Shown here piece after piece: positions 23,671-34,799 of a stretch of DNA of 64,000 nt (position 1 is its first letter; every line of letters starts with the position of its first letter). The stretch is from Nicotiana tabacum (Eukaryota; Streptophyta; Magnoliopsida; Solanales; Solanaceae). The notes beneath the pieces are model-generated. The model was not told the DNA's origin, ran no database searches, and saw nothing but the letters and a program-made list of their open reading frames with translations. A program made the translations under genes and the position numbers. The stretch is taken from contig NC_134095.1 of the NCBI RefSeq assembly GCF_000715075.1, positions 49,900,806-49,964,805 of the forward strand, given 5' to 3'.

Positions 23671-24728
23671 AAAAGTCACATAATATTTTTTCCCTCCTTT
23701 AGTCATAGTTTGTTTCAAGTCTCCTAAATCAGTATGAATTAAACTTAATAATTCAGAGTCTCTAAATACTGAAGCACATGATTTCTTAGTTTCTTTAGCT
23801 TCTGCACAAACTTCACACTTATCAATATTCAAAAAATTAATATTTGAAATAATACATTCAGAATGCATTTTCTTAATATAAGATAAACTAACATGTCCTA
23901 ATCTCGCATGCCATAAATTAAAAGAATCAATCAAGTAAGCAGAAGTACTAGCATTTTCATTGATAACATTGAATATAAACAAGCCATGATTATAATAACC
24001 ATTGCCAACAACATTATTATTCTTGGTCAACACGACCTTATCAGATTCAAAAGAAACATTCACCCCCACTTTTCCTAATTATCCCATAGAGATCAAATTG
24101 GCTCGGATACTAGGAACATGCAACACGTCATTCAATGCCAAAGTTTTGTCAGACGTGAGTTTGAGAAGACCTTTGCCTTTTCCAAGAACTTGAGTAGTTC
24201 TTGAGTCACCAAGATAGGCAACTTCTTCTCCCTCCTCAACTTAGGTTTAAGACACAAAGTCTTTTTTGTTAGCACATATGTGCCTAGTGGCTCCAGAATC
24301 TAACACCCAATCTTTCACATTAGCCACAAGGTTCACTTGGGAAACAACCGCAATAATTATATCATCCACTTTGGCTTCAGTCAAATTTACTTTAGCCTTA
24401 GTGGGATTGTCATTCCCAATCCTTTTTCGGCATTGAGCAACAGAGTGGCCAGGTTTGCCACACACAAAGCTGTTATCTTTTTCCTTGAAGATTTGATTGT
24501 TGGGTTTGTGCATATAACCATTGCTTTTATCATACATGTTACTTGATTTTCTCTGACGGTTGTTCTCCTCCACAAGGCTGCTTCTAGTAGCAATTTCTTT
24601 TCCTTTGTTAACAACAGCGTGCTTGCGGTTAAAATTATCTCCACCAAAAACAGCAACAGAAACAGCTGGTGCAGCATAAATAGTAGCATCAACAGCAACA
24701 TTAGCAACGTTATTCTCCATAATAACAA
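23671..24728 (-). pseudogene. Copia gag, protease and integrase start (remnant)
   Basis: The minus strand starts MENNVANVAVDATIYAAPAV (24720). It jumps, through a large internal gag deletion, to a CCHC zinc knuckle (CGKPGHSVAQC), then the protease motif DWVLDSGATRHICAN, and after stops continues with NLWHARLGHVSLSYIKKMHS and CEVCAEAKETKKSC (pre-integrase zinc region). It breaks off in the integrase at MTKGGKKYYVTF, next to the chromovirus LTR. The protease DSGA is retained. Stops near 24245 and 24090 and the deletion make it inactive. Confidence 0.9.
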
Positions 24729-24746
24729 TGTAAAATATCCTTAAGA

Positions 24747-25396
24747 TTGTTGTAAAAAATATTGGTTGATTATGGAGAATAAAAGGTTTAGCTTGAGGCG
24801 TGTCAATGACACTGTCCTTAAAGATATTTCGCTCACACTGTGATTAGTTATTATTAGGCGTATCCCCCAGGATTCAACAAGCTCTTCTAGTATAACTAGG
24901 AGCAGATACAACAAAGATTGTATAAAAGAAAACCCAGCACAAAAGAAAAGTGAAGAAATTTTTTTAGCTTTGTTATTTTCACTACTATCAAAAAAACAAC
25001 AAAGTATATATAGTCCAAAACTTCACAATCTAATGAAAACAATACGTTAACAATCAAAGCAATCCATTAAAAACTTTTCTGTTACAAAAGTAATCACAAA
25101 GACAATGTGATAGACCATAACATATAATAGTTATCATTAATTGTCAGATTTCAAAATTTGGTACAAAAGTAACCCATAAGATAATGTGATAAAAACGTTA
25201 ACAAATAACGTATAATAACTACTATCACTTAATTGTCAGATTTCCATTCAAATGAATTCAAACTAAATAAATTAGTGTTATAAATATATTAAAATAACTA
25301 CTATAATAATGAATCATTAATATAATGGTGTGAAAATAAAACTAGACATAATATTGAAATATTTCTTTTTGACATATTAAAAGTATTTTTCTATGA
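24747..25396 (-). repeat. 5' LTR of copia element 1 (650 bp)
   Basis: Direct copy of the left LTR without SINE or hairpin. A canonical Met primer site is not recognisable just inside it, so that region is mutated or a different primer is used. Confidence 0.87.
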
Positions 25397-25401
25397 GGTT
25401 C

Positions 25402-25769
25402 AACATTTTTATTTGAAAGTGATAATGTTGAATCATGTGGTATCGGATTAAAGGAAAAATACCAAAATATATATGTATGAATTTGGTGTAATATATGTAG
25501 ATATTTTTATATGCTTATAGTATACCAAGAAAAACCAAACAAATATATTCCTATACATTTAGTATAATATACATATATATAAAGAAAATCGTATTTACGA
25601 GGACTATATATTAAATACCATAATATGCATATACTATATATGAATACATTATTCATATACAAATATACGTATTTACAGAATATATTTAAGAGCTCTATTA
25701 TCTATATACAATATAAAGAATATTGGATTTAAGAGGACTATATATAGTATATTTGTGACAACTGTATAT
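25402..25769. other. AT-rich stretch
   Basis: Very AT-rich, with many TATA-like runs (25490-25765) and no ORF. I see no bounded element. Confidence 0.5.

Positions 25770-25834
<65 letters not shown>
25770..25834. repeat. (AAC)n microsatellite, LINE tail
   Basis: About 21 uninterrupted aac units; (TTG)n on the LINE strand. Confidence 0.95.
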
Positions 25835-26590
25835 CCCAGTATAATCCCACTAGTGGGGTCTGGGGAGGGTAATATGTACGTAGACCTTACCCCTACCCCG
25901 AGGGGCAGAGAGACTGTTTCCAGGAGACCCTCGGCTCAAGAAAGCGACAAGAGACGATATATTAGTACTATCAATAGACTCATGATAAAATAACATACCA
26001 TAACATAAAGTAAAAATAATAGCAATATAAGAAATATAGGAAGTGCGAAAAAGATGGAAGATATAATAATATCCAACAGATAAAGCCTTGCATCAGTAGC
26101 TGACCAGTAGCATCCTAAGACTAACTCCTAACTGGCTAGTCTCACTTTAGTGCGCTGTAGAAATACTCACAACTTCCCCCTAACCTACAACCTTAATGCC
26201 CGACCTCCACAACTCTTTGTCAAGGGCCATGTCCTCAGTAATCCTAAGTCGCGTCATGTCTTGCCTGATCACCTCTCCCCAATACTTCTTAGGTCTCCTT
26301 TTACCTCTCCTCGTGCCCACCATAGCCAGTCGTTCACACCTCCTCACCGGTGCCTCAGTGCTCCTCCTCTGAATGTTCCCGAACCATCTGAGTCTTGCTT
26401 CCAGCATCTTGTCCTCCATGGGGGCCACGCCCACCTTCTCTCGAATATCTTCATTCCTAATCTTATCCATCCTTGCCCGCACATCCACCTCAACATGCTT
26501 ATCTCTGCTACTTTTATCTTCTGGATGTGTGAGTTCTTAACCGGCCAACACTCGGTCTCATACAACATGGCAGACCTAACCACTGCTATA
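25770..26590 (-). mobile_element. RTE-type LINE, 3' end only
   Basis: On the minus strand two adjoining frames read [21 protein letters not shown] and [20 protein letters not shown], then [20 protein letters not shown] and [20 protein letters not shown]. This is the C-terminal region after the RT of plant RTE-like LINEs. A frameshift near 26470 joins the frames. A ~300-bp 3' UTR ends in a (TTG)n tail (25770-25834). The 5' side is truncated near 26590, the usual result of incomplete target-primed reverse transcription. I could not identify a clear target duplication. Its tail matches the SINE at 18728. Confidence 0.88.
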
Positions 26591-27291
26591 TAAATTTACC
26601 ATCCATAATATAATATATTTATAATACGTTCTGATTTGAAAACAAGAAATTATAAGTTGTTAGAAGGGGTGGGTGTCCTTTGTTGTCCATTTTAATTTGT
26701 TTGTTGTATCCTTATTTAATGTGACGTTTAAGTGTGATCGATCAAGCAATAGAAATGCAAATTGTTTTAAATATATATGCAATAGTGCAAAAAGATATAT
26801 TATTAGTCAATGTACATATAGTACATATGGTATAATTTCTCACCTATTTTTAATGAAAGCCAAAGGAATTCATTGTATTTGAGTCGCAGTAAATTTGGTT
26901 AGGCTAAAGTTTAGGGATTTACAGATATTTTAAGAAATTATTGGTTGTAGTCAATTCAGTTAGGCTTAAATTTAGGAAATGATGAGAATCTTATTAAATT
27001 TGTTAAAATTCTGGAATTCTTTGAGAGAAGAGATTTTAAAACTGAATAATAATTAATTGTATAAAAAATTATACAAAACGTGAATTAAATAATAGTTGTA
27101 GATATAATGTAACAGAAGTTGTAGTTAGGAAAATTTTCCTACGAGACAAAGACTTTAAATCCTATTAGTCGGGTACTATTACACTGGGTGGGAAAGAATT
27201 TTACTTATTTTTGGCGCATTACAGTAACCAAAATTAGTGGGGAAGACGGGATTTAAAAGAAACCAAAGTGGTGTGCGCGTGACCCAAAATC
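26591..27291. other. Upstream region of the F-box gene
   Basis: 700 bp of AT-rich DNA with no ORF. It presumably holds the F-box promoter. Two loosely similar blocks (26884-26935 and 26940-26985) share ttggttaggct/tcagttaggct and tttaggga/tttaggaa. Confidence 0.45.
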
Positions 27292-27326
27292 ATGGCTTCT
27301 TCTGTAAAAAATGACGGCTCTAGAAG

Positions 27327-27342
27327 AAGTAGTAGTAGTAGT
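27327..27342 (+). repeat. AGT microsatellite near the F-box start
   Basis: Five agt units code for a serine run if read from the ATG at 27292. That frame stops at ccctag (27373-27375 region), while the F-box frame is offset and has no ATG upstream of the tags. Confidence 0.8.
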
Positions 27343-28340
27343 ATGATCAATCATCCATCGTTGAAGAAACCCTAGACGACCGTATCAGTCAATTGCCGGA
27401 CTCACTTCTAGTTCAAATTCTCTCTTTATTGCCCACAAAGGATGCTATCCTCTCAAAAAGGTGGCACTATCTTTGGACTTTTGTTTATAATTTCATTTTC
27501 ACTCGTAGAAGCCAGGAATCAAAATTCTATGGAGATCCGTATAACCCCGTAGTGCCCAAGGATGATACTAGTAGAAGACATAAATTTGAAAATCTACGAT
27601 CCTTTATTGACTTTGTGTTAGTTCATTCTATTTCTATTTCTCCCAAAATTAAAAAATTCGAACTCGACTGCAAAGACCTATTTCGAGATGATTCTCAAAT
27701 TAGACGATGGCTCAGTTTTGCTGCTGAAAGAAAAGTGGAAGATGTTGTATTCTTGTCGTATGGAAGTCTACTCGATTGCATATTGCCTGAATCTTTCTGC
27801 ACCTGTTCGTCTTTGATAACATTACATTTGAGACATTGGTACTTTACTGATGCAGTCATAGCAAGGAAGTCTCTGACGAGCATAAAGCTGGAGTGTTTGT
27901 TGTTAAACGATGACGAAATTTTAAACATATTATCAGGCTGTCCTGCACTGGAAACTATGGAATTATATGAAGTTGGGGGTTTTCGTCGCCTGAAAATTAG
28001 TTCTTCAAAATTCAAGAGACTGAATTTGAAAAATCATTGGTTGCTTAATGATAACAATGATCATTCCTTGGAAATTATTGCCCCGTATCTTCAGCATTTG
28101 GAGATTTCAGGAGATCTTAAAGATATCAAGTGTAGACTTATAGATGTGTCCTCCATGGTTAATGCTAACCTTACTTTCCACATTGCATGTATCAAAGACA
28201 TACAGGCCGATCAAGGTGAAATTGTTGATGAAGAAGACAATTGGCATGGTTATCAGCAAGGTTTTAGGACCCTTGTCCAAGATTATCTTCAAAAGCTGAG
28301 TTGCACAACTGAGCTAACAATCGGATGTTGGTTCACAGAG

Positions 28341-28958
28341 GTTTATTTTTAACTCACAAGTCCTTAAATATACTGTGCTTGTTTTGTATTTTCTGAATTG
28401 TTGGTCTTGACACTGTAAATAATAAAGATCAAATATTAGACCTTATAAGTGCACTGCATAGCTAAACGGAGATGTGTTTGCTCAGTTGTAGATAGCTTTA
28501 GTAATTCAGCACTCACATGGTGCTGTCAAGTTATTGAAATTACCTTACCTTTCTATAAAACTCAACCCTCCTTGTATTCTGAGATGATTTTTTGCATAAT
28601 TGGAGAGTGTAAACATTTTACAATTGAGAATCATTTGGACAAATTTTGCTAATGCAATTGGACAAATTTCACTAACACAAACTGGACTAATTTCAGAAAC
28701 TTGTGTACTTTTGCGTCTTTATCAATTCTGTTGTCAACCTTTTGAAGTTAGTAATTTATTTTATGATACTGGCAAAAAGTAGATCTAGAAACGAGGATTT
28801 TTTTTATATTGTTGTTGCTTAGAGTGTTTAGACAGTTCGATTTGTTACACATCTCTCTCTCCCTCCCTCTTTCTCTCTCTCTCCCCTGCGAAGTAGTTTC
28901 TTTTCGTTGTTATTGCTTTCTCCATTCTTTACTAGTTTCATTGGGGTTACTGCACCAG
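28341..28958 (+). other. F-box gene intron 1
   Basis: It starts GTTTAT after ACAGAG and ends in TGCACCAG, and is AT-rich with a CT-rich tract near 28850-28885. Its removal keeps phase and joins the known FBD order. Confidence 0.75.
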
Positions 28959-29887
28959 GTCCCGTGCATGTTGCAGTTCAAAGGGTTGCCGATTCGAGAA
29001 TTGAAATGCAGATATCTAACGATAGAGTTGCATTTGCAAAACTTTAATTTGCATGGAGTAGCTGGCCTTTTGCAAGCCTCACCTCATGTGGAGACACTCA
29101 AACATAGACATGGCATACGTGCTTGTAACTTCCTGGAACTTTTTCTTGTCTTTTTATATCTATATTTAATGATGTTTTAACAACCCCCTCCCCCTCGTAA
29201 AGTTGTTTCTGTTGGAGAATGCAAATATACCTTTATTTATCAGTGAGAAGCTTTGCTTTAGCCGCTGTAAGGCTACACTTTGATAGTGTTGTACTGTTTC
29301 TTTTTTTGTGGCAAATGAGCTCTGAAAGAAAAGGATGGTTGAGCTATCATTGTTTACTTGGGTTGCCTGCCATGAATCTTTTTGATAGGAACAACCCATT
29401 ATAATCATTTTCAAAGTACTGTTATTATTAGTTGCTTCTGAGAATTTTCTGTGCTGGACACTTTTTCAATGAAATCATCAATATCCATAAGGCTGACCTG
29501 CATTTGGTCTTGATTAATTTCTCTGTCTCCAGTATGATATTTCCTTCCGCTGCTTTGAGTTAAGATATTCGGTCGGAGAAGATAATATTGATCTGCTGAG
29601 ATGGATTTCAAGCTTTGAGTTAAGATATCAGACGGGGCTTTAACAAGCTTTTCAAACTTTCAGAACTACTGTTAAAGAATGCAACGGTTTTGCAGAAGTT
29701 CGTTATCATATCAAAGAAAACAAAATGTGAGAGATGTTTAATGAATTGTGTATCCAGATTCTTATTTGGATTGACTGAGAAGTTGTTAGGTTGCCAAAGA
29801 TCCTCCAACAATTCCGTGATTATATTCCAGGAGTGAGATTTCCATAGACTACAAATTGATAAGATGCTCATGCAGTTATGAATCTTT

Positions 29888-29892
29888 AACTT
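29888..29892. repeat. Target-site duplication AACTT (left) of the solo LTR
   Basis: AACTT precedes TGTGAGCACGTGA and recurs directly after the LTR end at 33845-33849. Confidence 0.93.
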
Positions 29893-32800
29893 TGTGAGCA
29901 CGTGAATTTTGAAATATATGAATTACTCCTATAGATTCAAGAAAATAAATTTTTTTCCCATTGTTTGCAATTTCGTGGATTTTTGTAACATTTGTTGTTA
30001 ATTGTTTGCATTTGTCTGTGCATGTTTATTTTATTTAATTCATGAAAATACAAAATATATTGCATTTGCGTTTAGGATTTAATTCTACATTTTTAAGTTA
30101 ATTAGCGATTTAGTTGTCTCATAAAAATGATTAAAATCACAAAAATGACTCATTTTGCATTTTTAACTTTTTAACTTTAAATTTTGTAGTTTCTTTCAAT
30201 ATTGGGATTAATTAATTATTGTAAATATTGTTTTGATTAATTAATATAATTTGGTAGGATAATTTGGTTTAGAAATTAATTTAGGTTTTAATTTTGAAAA
30301 GAAAAAGAATTTTGAAAATAAAAAAAAAGAAGAGAAAAGAGAACTAAAATAAAAAGGAAACAAAAGGAAATTGAGAAATTGGATTCCAAGACCCGGAATT
30401 GGGCCAGTTATATGCCAAGGCCCAAATTTTTCCACCCATCCGCCCAAGTCCAGTCCCCCTAAACTCGGTCCGTTGTAGCTGGTTCAAAACGGCGCCGTTT
30501 GGTTCGATCATATCCCAGCCGTTGATCTTGCATGATCCAACGGCTGGGAACTTGACTCCCTTTCATATAATAGTGTCCAAACGCCCCCATACCCCTGTCA
30601 ACCCCCCCCCTTAGTCTTCTCTTCACCCCTTTGTCTCTCAAAACCCTAGAGTCAGCCGCCCCTGAAACCTCCACCATATCCGCCGGCGGTGCCGCCTCAG
30701 ACCAGCCTCCAAACCACACCTTAGAATCCTCTCACCGCCCGCTTACCAAATCTCTGACCAGCTTCCCTAGAACCCACCACAAATGCTCGAATGACAGATC
30801 TGAATCCAAAATCTTAAAACCCCAAATCTACCCGAGTTCACCCGAATAAACCTTCACCCATTTCCCGCTCCAAACATGTCCTTGTTTCCCGTCAAATTAG
30901 CTCTTCAATGGTAGAGCAGAAGTCTGGAATGCCCTAGGTCTCGCCTTGTGTTCTTTTCTGGTTCAGCAAGGTTGAGTGAACCCAAACTATCATTAATCAT
31001 TTGTCTTTTGTTAAGGACAATCGATTAATGACCGTAAAAGGTTCACTTTCTTCTTCAAAAGGTTTATTCAAGTTCATGCGGGATTTTGCTGAAGCAGGTT
31101 TGGGATAATCTCTTTGTGTCGATTGTTTTCCGTTTGATCTTTTCTTTTGTTTGTTTGTTTGTTTGTTTTCTGGTTCTTTCTTCAGAAGGTCCGTTTCTTG
31201 TTCAATTGCGTTACGTCTCTGGTTTTAAGTTCATTAGTTAACTTGTGCAAGATTGTTAATAACAACCAGTTTCATAGGGTTTGAGTTGAACTTGGTTTCA
31301 ATTCGTACGATTTTCTTCTTTCTGCAAGGTTTCATGTTTATATTTGTGAATTAATTTCGGAACTGAAGCATTGAGATTGGCCAAGTATAGCTCATTGTCC
31401 GCATTAATTCCTGTTTCAAGAGCATTTTCTGAGTTCATGTTTATGTGTGAAGGATCTTAGGGTGTAGTTGTGTTTGTTGGTTCATTCAAGCATGTTCTAG
31501 AATCGTCAGCTTTCTAGTATTTCTGAAAGTTCCATTGTAGGGTTTTGTAGCAGACTAATTCTTCATGATTTAATATGACTCAACAATTGTTTTGAATTTC
31601 ATTGGTTTTCAATCCAGCTGAAGGTGTCATTTCGTTTGTTTGCTGTTTGTTGTGATTGTGAGAATTCAAAATTTAGGGGGTAAGTGAATAATTAGGAACT
31701 TTAGGGATAATATTGGAGATTGGTTTAACTTGAAGAATCTTTTAATAACTGATGGGGAAGCTTCCTAAATGGACAGCTGCCCAAAATTGTTAGGGAAAAT
31801 AGGCTGCAAATTGAAAATATCTGAAGGAAATGGACAGCTGTCCAAAAATCAGTTTTAAAAGATGTCCTATGAGGGTATTTTGGGAAAATCTGATTGCCTT
31901 GCCTTGAAAGGCACACAACAGACCCTCAGCCTTATAAATGAAGCCTTCTTTTCACTCAACACACAGTTTTTACACCCTAGGGAGACTGAAAAGAGAAAAA
32001 AATATACCGAATTGGAGAAGTAACTGATTTCCTTCTGGAATTTCCTAGAAATGTTGAAAATTATTTGAATTGGTTTTGGTTTCTTGGTTTTGGCTCTCTG
32101 AATCTTTGTTCCTCTAGAACTTTCCTGAAAATAATTCCAAAGTTGTGCATCTGTGCGGAAACCTAGCTCTAATCTGGGTTTAGAAGTTTGGTTTGAACTG
32201 CTGGAAGCTGGTTTTTGGAAGTTTGGGTTGGATTCAATTGTGTAAACACTATTATATTGCTGCTGATACTACTCTGCTGCTGCTGATCCCTCATTTTTCC
32301 TATTTTCTTTGTTTTCCAGGTATATTTTGGGAACCATAGACAACATGTGAATGTGAATCTGCACTTTGAATATGAAACACTTGAGATGCAAGTTGTATTT
32401 CGAGTTTATTTATACTATTTCGTCTATTTCCGTATTATTAAGTACGTAATCCTATATTATGCATGTTTAGTATAGCCCTTTCTCACGTTACTAAATATCG
32501 TAAAGTGAATCTATGTCTACTTGTCAGTTTGATTCTGAGGGAGTATGAGTGTGAGGTTTGTATTCAAATGAATTGAAGTTCTCATCATATAGGTTCGAGG
32601 TACTGAAATGGTTATTTGGACAATGTGTGCCATGGGATCACTGTAAGAGATTGTTAATTATACCGTAATCAATAGTGTAATAGTATGTCTTTTCACCTGC
32701 GGAATTGTTCTCTTAAAACCAGTTTGTGATTGATTGTTGAACTTACATAAGTTAGTTTGTTCTAGTTGTGCATTCCCATAGTATCCTGTTAGTATGAGGT

Positions 32801-33844
32801 TTTGGTACCTTTAATTGAGAATTTCAAATTCAGTTTAGTGTTTTGTTTAACTGCAACAGGCTGTTTAAATCATGATAGTCTTGGATATTTTTGGTTGACG
32901 CCATACATTCCCTGTCGTCAATTTAGGGTTTAGCATGGGCATGCAACAGGCAGTACATCGAGATGGGCCTCTTGGGCTTGTTATGCTACATTGCCGTCTC
33001 TTTGGCATATTCCTGGGCCCTTCACGTATTGCTTATCCAGTCGGGCCTGGCCTTGTTTGAGGCTATAAGGCTTGTTGTTGGCCTTAGTCTCATCAAACAG
33101 TCAAGGGATCAGTTTTTAATATCATCCCACTAAGTATTAAGCTCAATGAACCTTAGCTTCAGAATAAAAGATGCGAATTTCTTTAAGTCTTCTAGTTAAT
33201 TAAATTAGCCTTCTTTTCGAATCTAGACTTGAGGCCCTCATTTAATTAATGTATTTGCTCTTTAGAAACCGAGGCGTGCCATTTAGCGAAATTCCATGGC
33301 CCTCGCACAGTGCAAATGCGTAGTTGCTTTAGGCGCGTATTTAATAATCTACTTTCCTAAACTCGGGTGCACATTTATGTTACCCAAATCCAAGTCTCAA
33401 CGATGTTAAAATATGTTAAAAACCACAGGTGCATTTATGTGACGTGGTTCGAAACGTGTTTTAATAACGTTGCAATTTTCTTTAAAAATGAATAAAAGCG
33501 GTCAAAACAAAAATTTACACATAGGTTCATAATTGTTTAAAATCAGATAATTAAGCCGAATATAACAGTTGAGCAACCGTGCTAGAACCACGGAACTCGG
33601 GAATGCCTAACACCTTCTCCCGGGTTAACAGAATTCATTACTCGGATTTCTGGTTCGCGAACTGTTAAACAGAGTCAAGCTTTTCCTCGATTCGGGATTC
33701 AACCGGTGACTTGGGACACCATAAATCTCCCAAGTGACGACTCTGAATTTAATAAATAATCCCGTTTCGATTGTTACTTTAAATTGGAAAAAACTCCCTT
33801 ATATATCCCTTTACGGGGTGTAGTGTAAAAAAGGAGGTGTGACA
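29893..33844 (+). mobile_element. Solo LTR of an Ogre-type element, 3952 bp
   Basis: It starts TGTGAGCACGTGA, the same start as the minus-strand Ogre LTR ending at 45827, and ends ggaggtgtgaca, also shared. The last ~350 bp (33500-33844) is clearly homologous to the reverse complement of 41995-42300. A perfect 5-bp duplication flanks it and no interior is present, so it arose by LTR-LTR recombination. It differs much from the Ogre LTR in the middle, so it is another subfamily or much older. Short ORFs in it are not supported. Confidence 0.9.
31932..31942 (+). promoter_or_regulatory. Probable LTR TATA box
   Basis: cttataaatgaa lies in the LTR ahead of a CA-rich stretch (cactcaacacacag) that could be a start site. 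It corresponds in position to the TATA-like ctataaaagg of the other Ogre LTR. Confidence 0.5.
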
Positions 33845-33849
33845 AACTT
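33845..33849. repeat. Target-site duplication AACTT (right) of the solo LTR
   Basis: Matches 29888-29892 exactly. Confidence 0.93.
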
Positions 33850-34059
33850 CTCTATCTAACTAGTGATTATTCTTTTGTATTTACCCTTATGGCATGCCAA
33901 ATGTTATGGTATCTTAGTTTCTCATGAAGCTTTTGTTTGTTGCGTTTTAGATGTTGTGCATGTGCATTGAGATTTTCTTGCTACTCTTGTTTCCTGGACC
34001 TAATAACATGAGCAGATCTACAAGCCAACTTTGTAATGATAAGTAGCATCATAAAATTG

Positions 34060-34199
34060 TTTCCGTGTGGCATATAGGTCACGGGTTCGAGCCGTGGAAG
34101 CATGCACTAATGCTTGCATTAGAGGTACGTCACATCCCTTGGGTGCGGCCATTCCCGAACCCTGCGAGATACCTTATGCACCGAGCTGTCCTATTTTTT
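34060..34199 (+). mobile_element. Short tRNA-related SINE, probably 5'-truncated
   Basis: It contains ggtcacgggttcgagccgtg, a box-B-type polymerase III motif, then a tRNA-unrelated body (ttgggtgcggccattcccga) and a T-run end. It is flanked by a 16-bp duplication with two mismatches: tagcatcataaaattg (34044-34059) and tagcatcacgaaattg (34200-34215). A box A upstream is not obvious. It is not a tRNA gene, since no cloverleaf can be completed. Confidence 0.78.
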
Positions 34200-34437
34200 T
34201 AGCATCACGAAATTGCGCTGTGTTTTGCTACCTTGCTTTGTGAATTGCATCAACATCCATAATTGTGAAGTAGTTCCTTTTTGGGCTTTTGTGGATGAAA
34301 GAGGTCTACATTGTTTCCCTCTAATAATATGTAGCAGTTGTGATGCTAACGTCATTGTAATAATGTTTGATTAAATCAATCTGTTTGATTCATCTGAAAT
34401 CTCCATTCTTCTGCCTAGGACAGCTTACAAGGGGTTG

Positions 34438-34788
34438 TGTTAGAAATTTTTGGAAGAGCAAGACAACTAAACAAACACTCAAAAAATCACTATTAGAGAG
34501 GTGGAGGAAATGATGATTTCTATTCAACTTTACTTGTTTCAAATGGCTAGCATACATGGGTATTTATAGTAGAACTCCTACATGTATCTAGCCTAAACTT
34601 CATGTGTATATATTAATTAAGTCCACACATGTACACACTAGTCCATACATGCCTACACTAGTTCACACAAATTCATACATGTCCACACCTTACTCTTTTC
34701 TAACTATATGTATGAAAACATTAAATTAATGTAAATAAATCTAAACAAATGTGGACAAATGGAAACAAGTTTATTACTATTTTTAACA
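34438..34788 (-). repeat. 3' LTR of copia element 2
   Basis: On plus from TGTTAGAAATTT to TTTTTAACA. It closely matches 38835-39174, with a few substitutions and an 11-bp length difference near the end. Confidence 0.93.
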
Positions 34789-34799
34789 TCCCCCTTAAA
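34789..34799 (-). other. Polypurine tract of copia element 2
   Basis: TTTAAGGGGGA on minus directly abuts the LTR. Confidence 0.8.

Larger units (their letters stand above)
18249..25396 (-). mobile_element. Ty1/copia retrotransposon 1, decayed and invaded
   Basis: Two direct LTRs (18249-19171 and 24747-25396) flank minus-strand fragments of gag, protease, the start of integrase, and the end of RT plus RNase H. The middle (rest of integrase and most of RT) is gone and replaced by a chromovirus LTR and gag start at 20562-23670. The left LTR carries a SINE and a large perfect hairpin. Multiple stops make it inactive. Confidence 0.9.
27292..29836 (+). pseudogene. F-box/LRR/FBD protein gene, damaged, three exons recognisable
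   Basis: Exon 1 reads DDRISQLPDSLLVQILSLLP, then LSKRWHYLW (F-box; binds SKP1 in SCF ubiquitin ligases) and LRR_2-like repeats (SLTSIKLECLLLNDDEIL, GCPALETMEL, FKRLNL). It ends at 28340 with AG|GTTTAT; the cag before 28959 opens exon 2 in phase (MLQFKGLPIRELKCRYLTI, ASPHVETL), an FBD-type segment. Exon 3 (29533-29836, after ctctgtctccag) reads FELRYSVGEDNIDLLRWISS, later KLFKLSELLLKNATVLQKFV, and ends SVIIFQE. Lesions: the natural ATG (27292) is out of frame with the F-box beyond an AGT microsatellite; the F-box lacks about four residues before LSKRW; one extra A after HVETL shifts frame; exon 3 has a stop and frame change near 29640 where FELRYQ repeats. Probably a pseudogene, though the 5' part (27393-28340) is open. 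Confidence 0.8.

Noticed and set aside
26150..26593. 147-codon plus-strand ORF
   Set aside because: Antisense shadow of the LINE RT C-terminal region, which reads properly on minus.
30459..30849. Small ORFs in a GC-rich patch
   Set aside because: Inside the solo LTR; codons do not resemble a known protein, and the patch matches an LTR leader.
34075..34100. tRNA gene near ggtcacgggttcgagccgtg
   Set aside because: Only a box-B/T-arm-like piece is present, with no acceptor stem or anticodon arm. The flanking 16-bp duplication shows it is a SINE.
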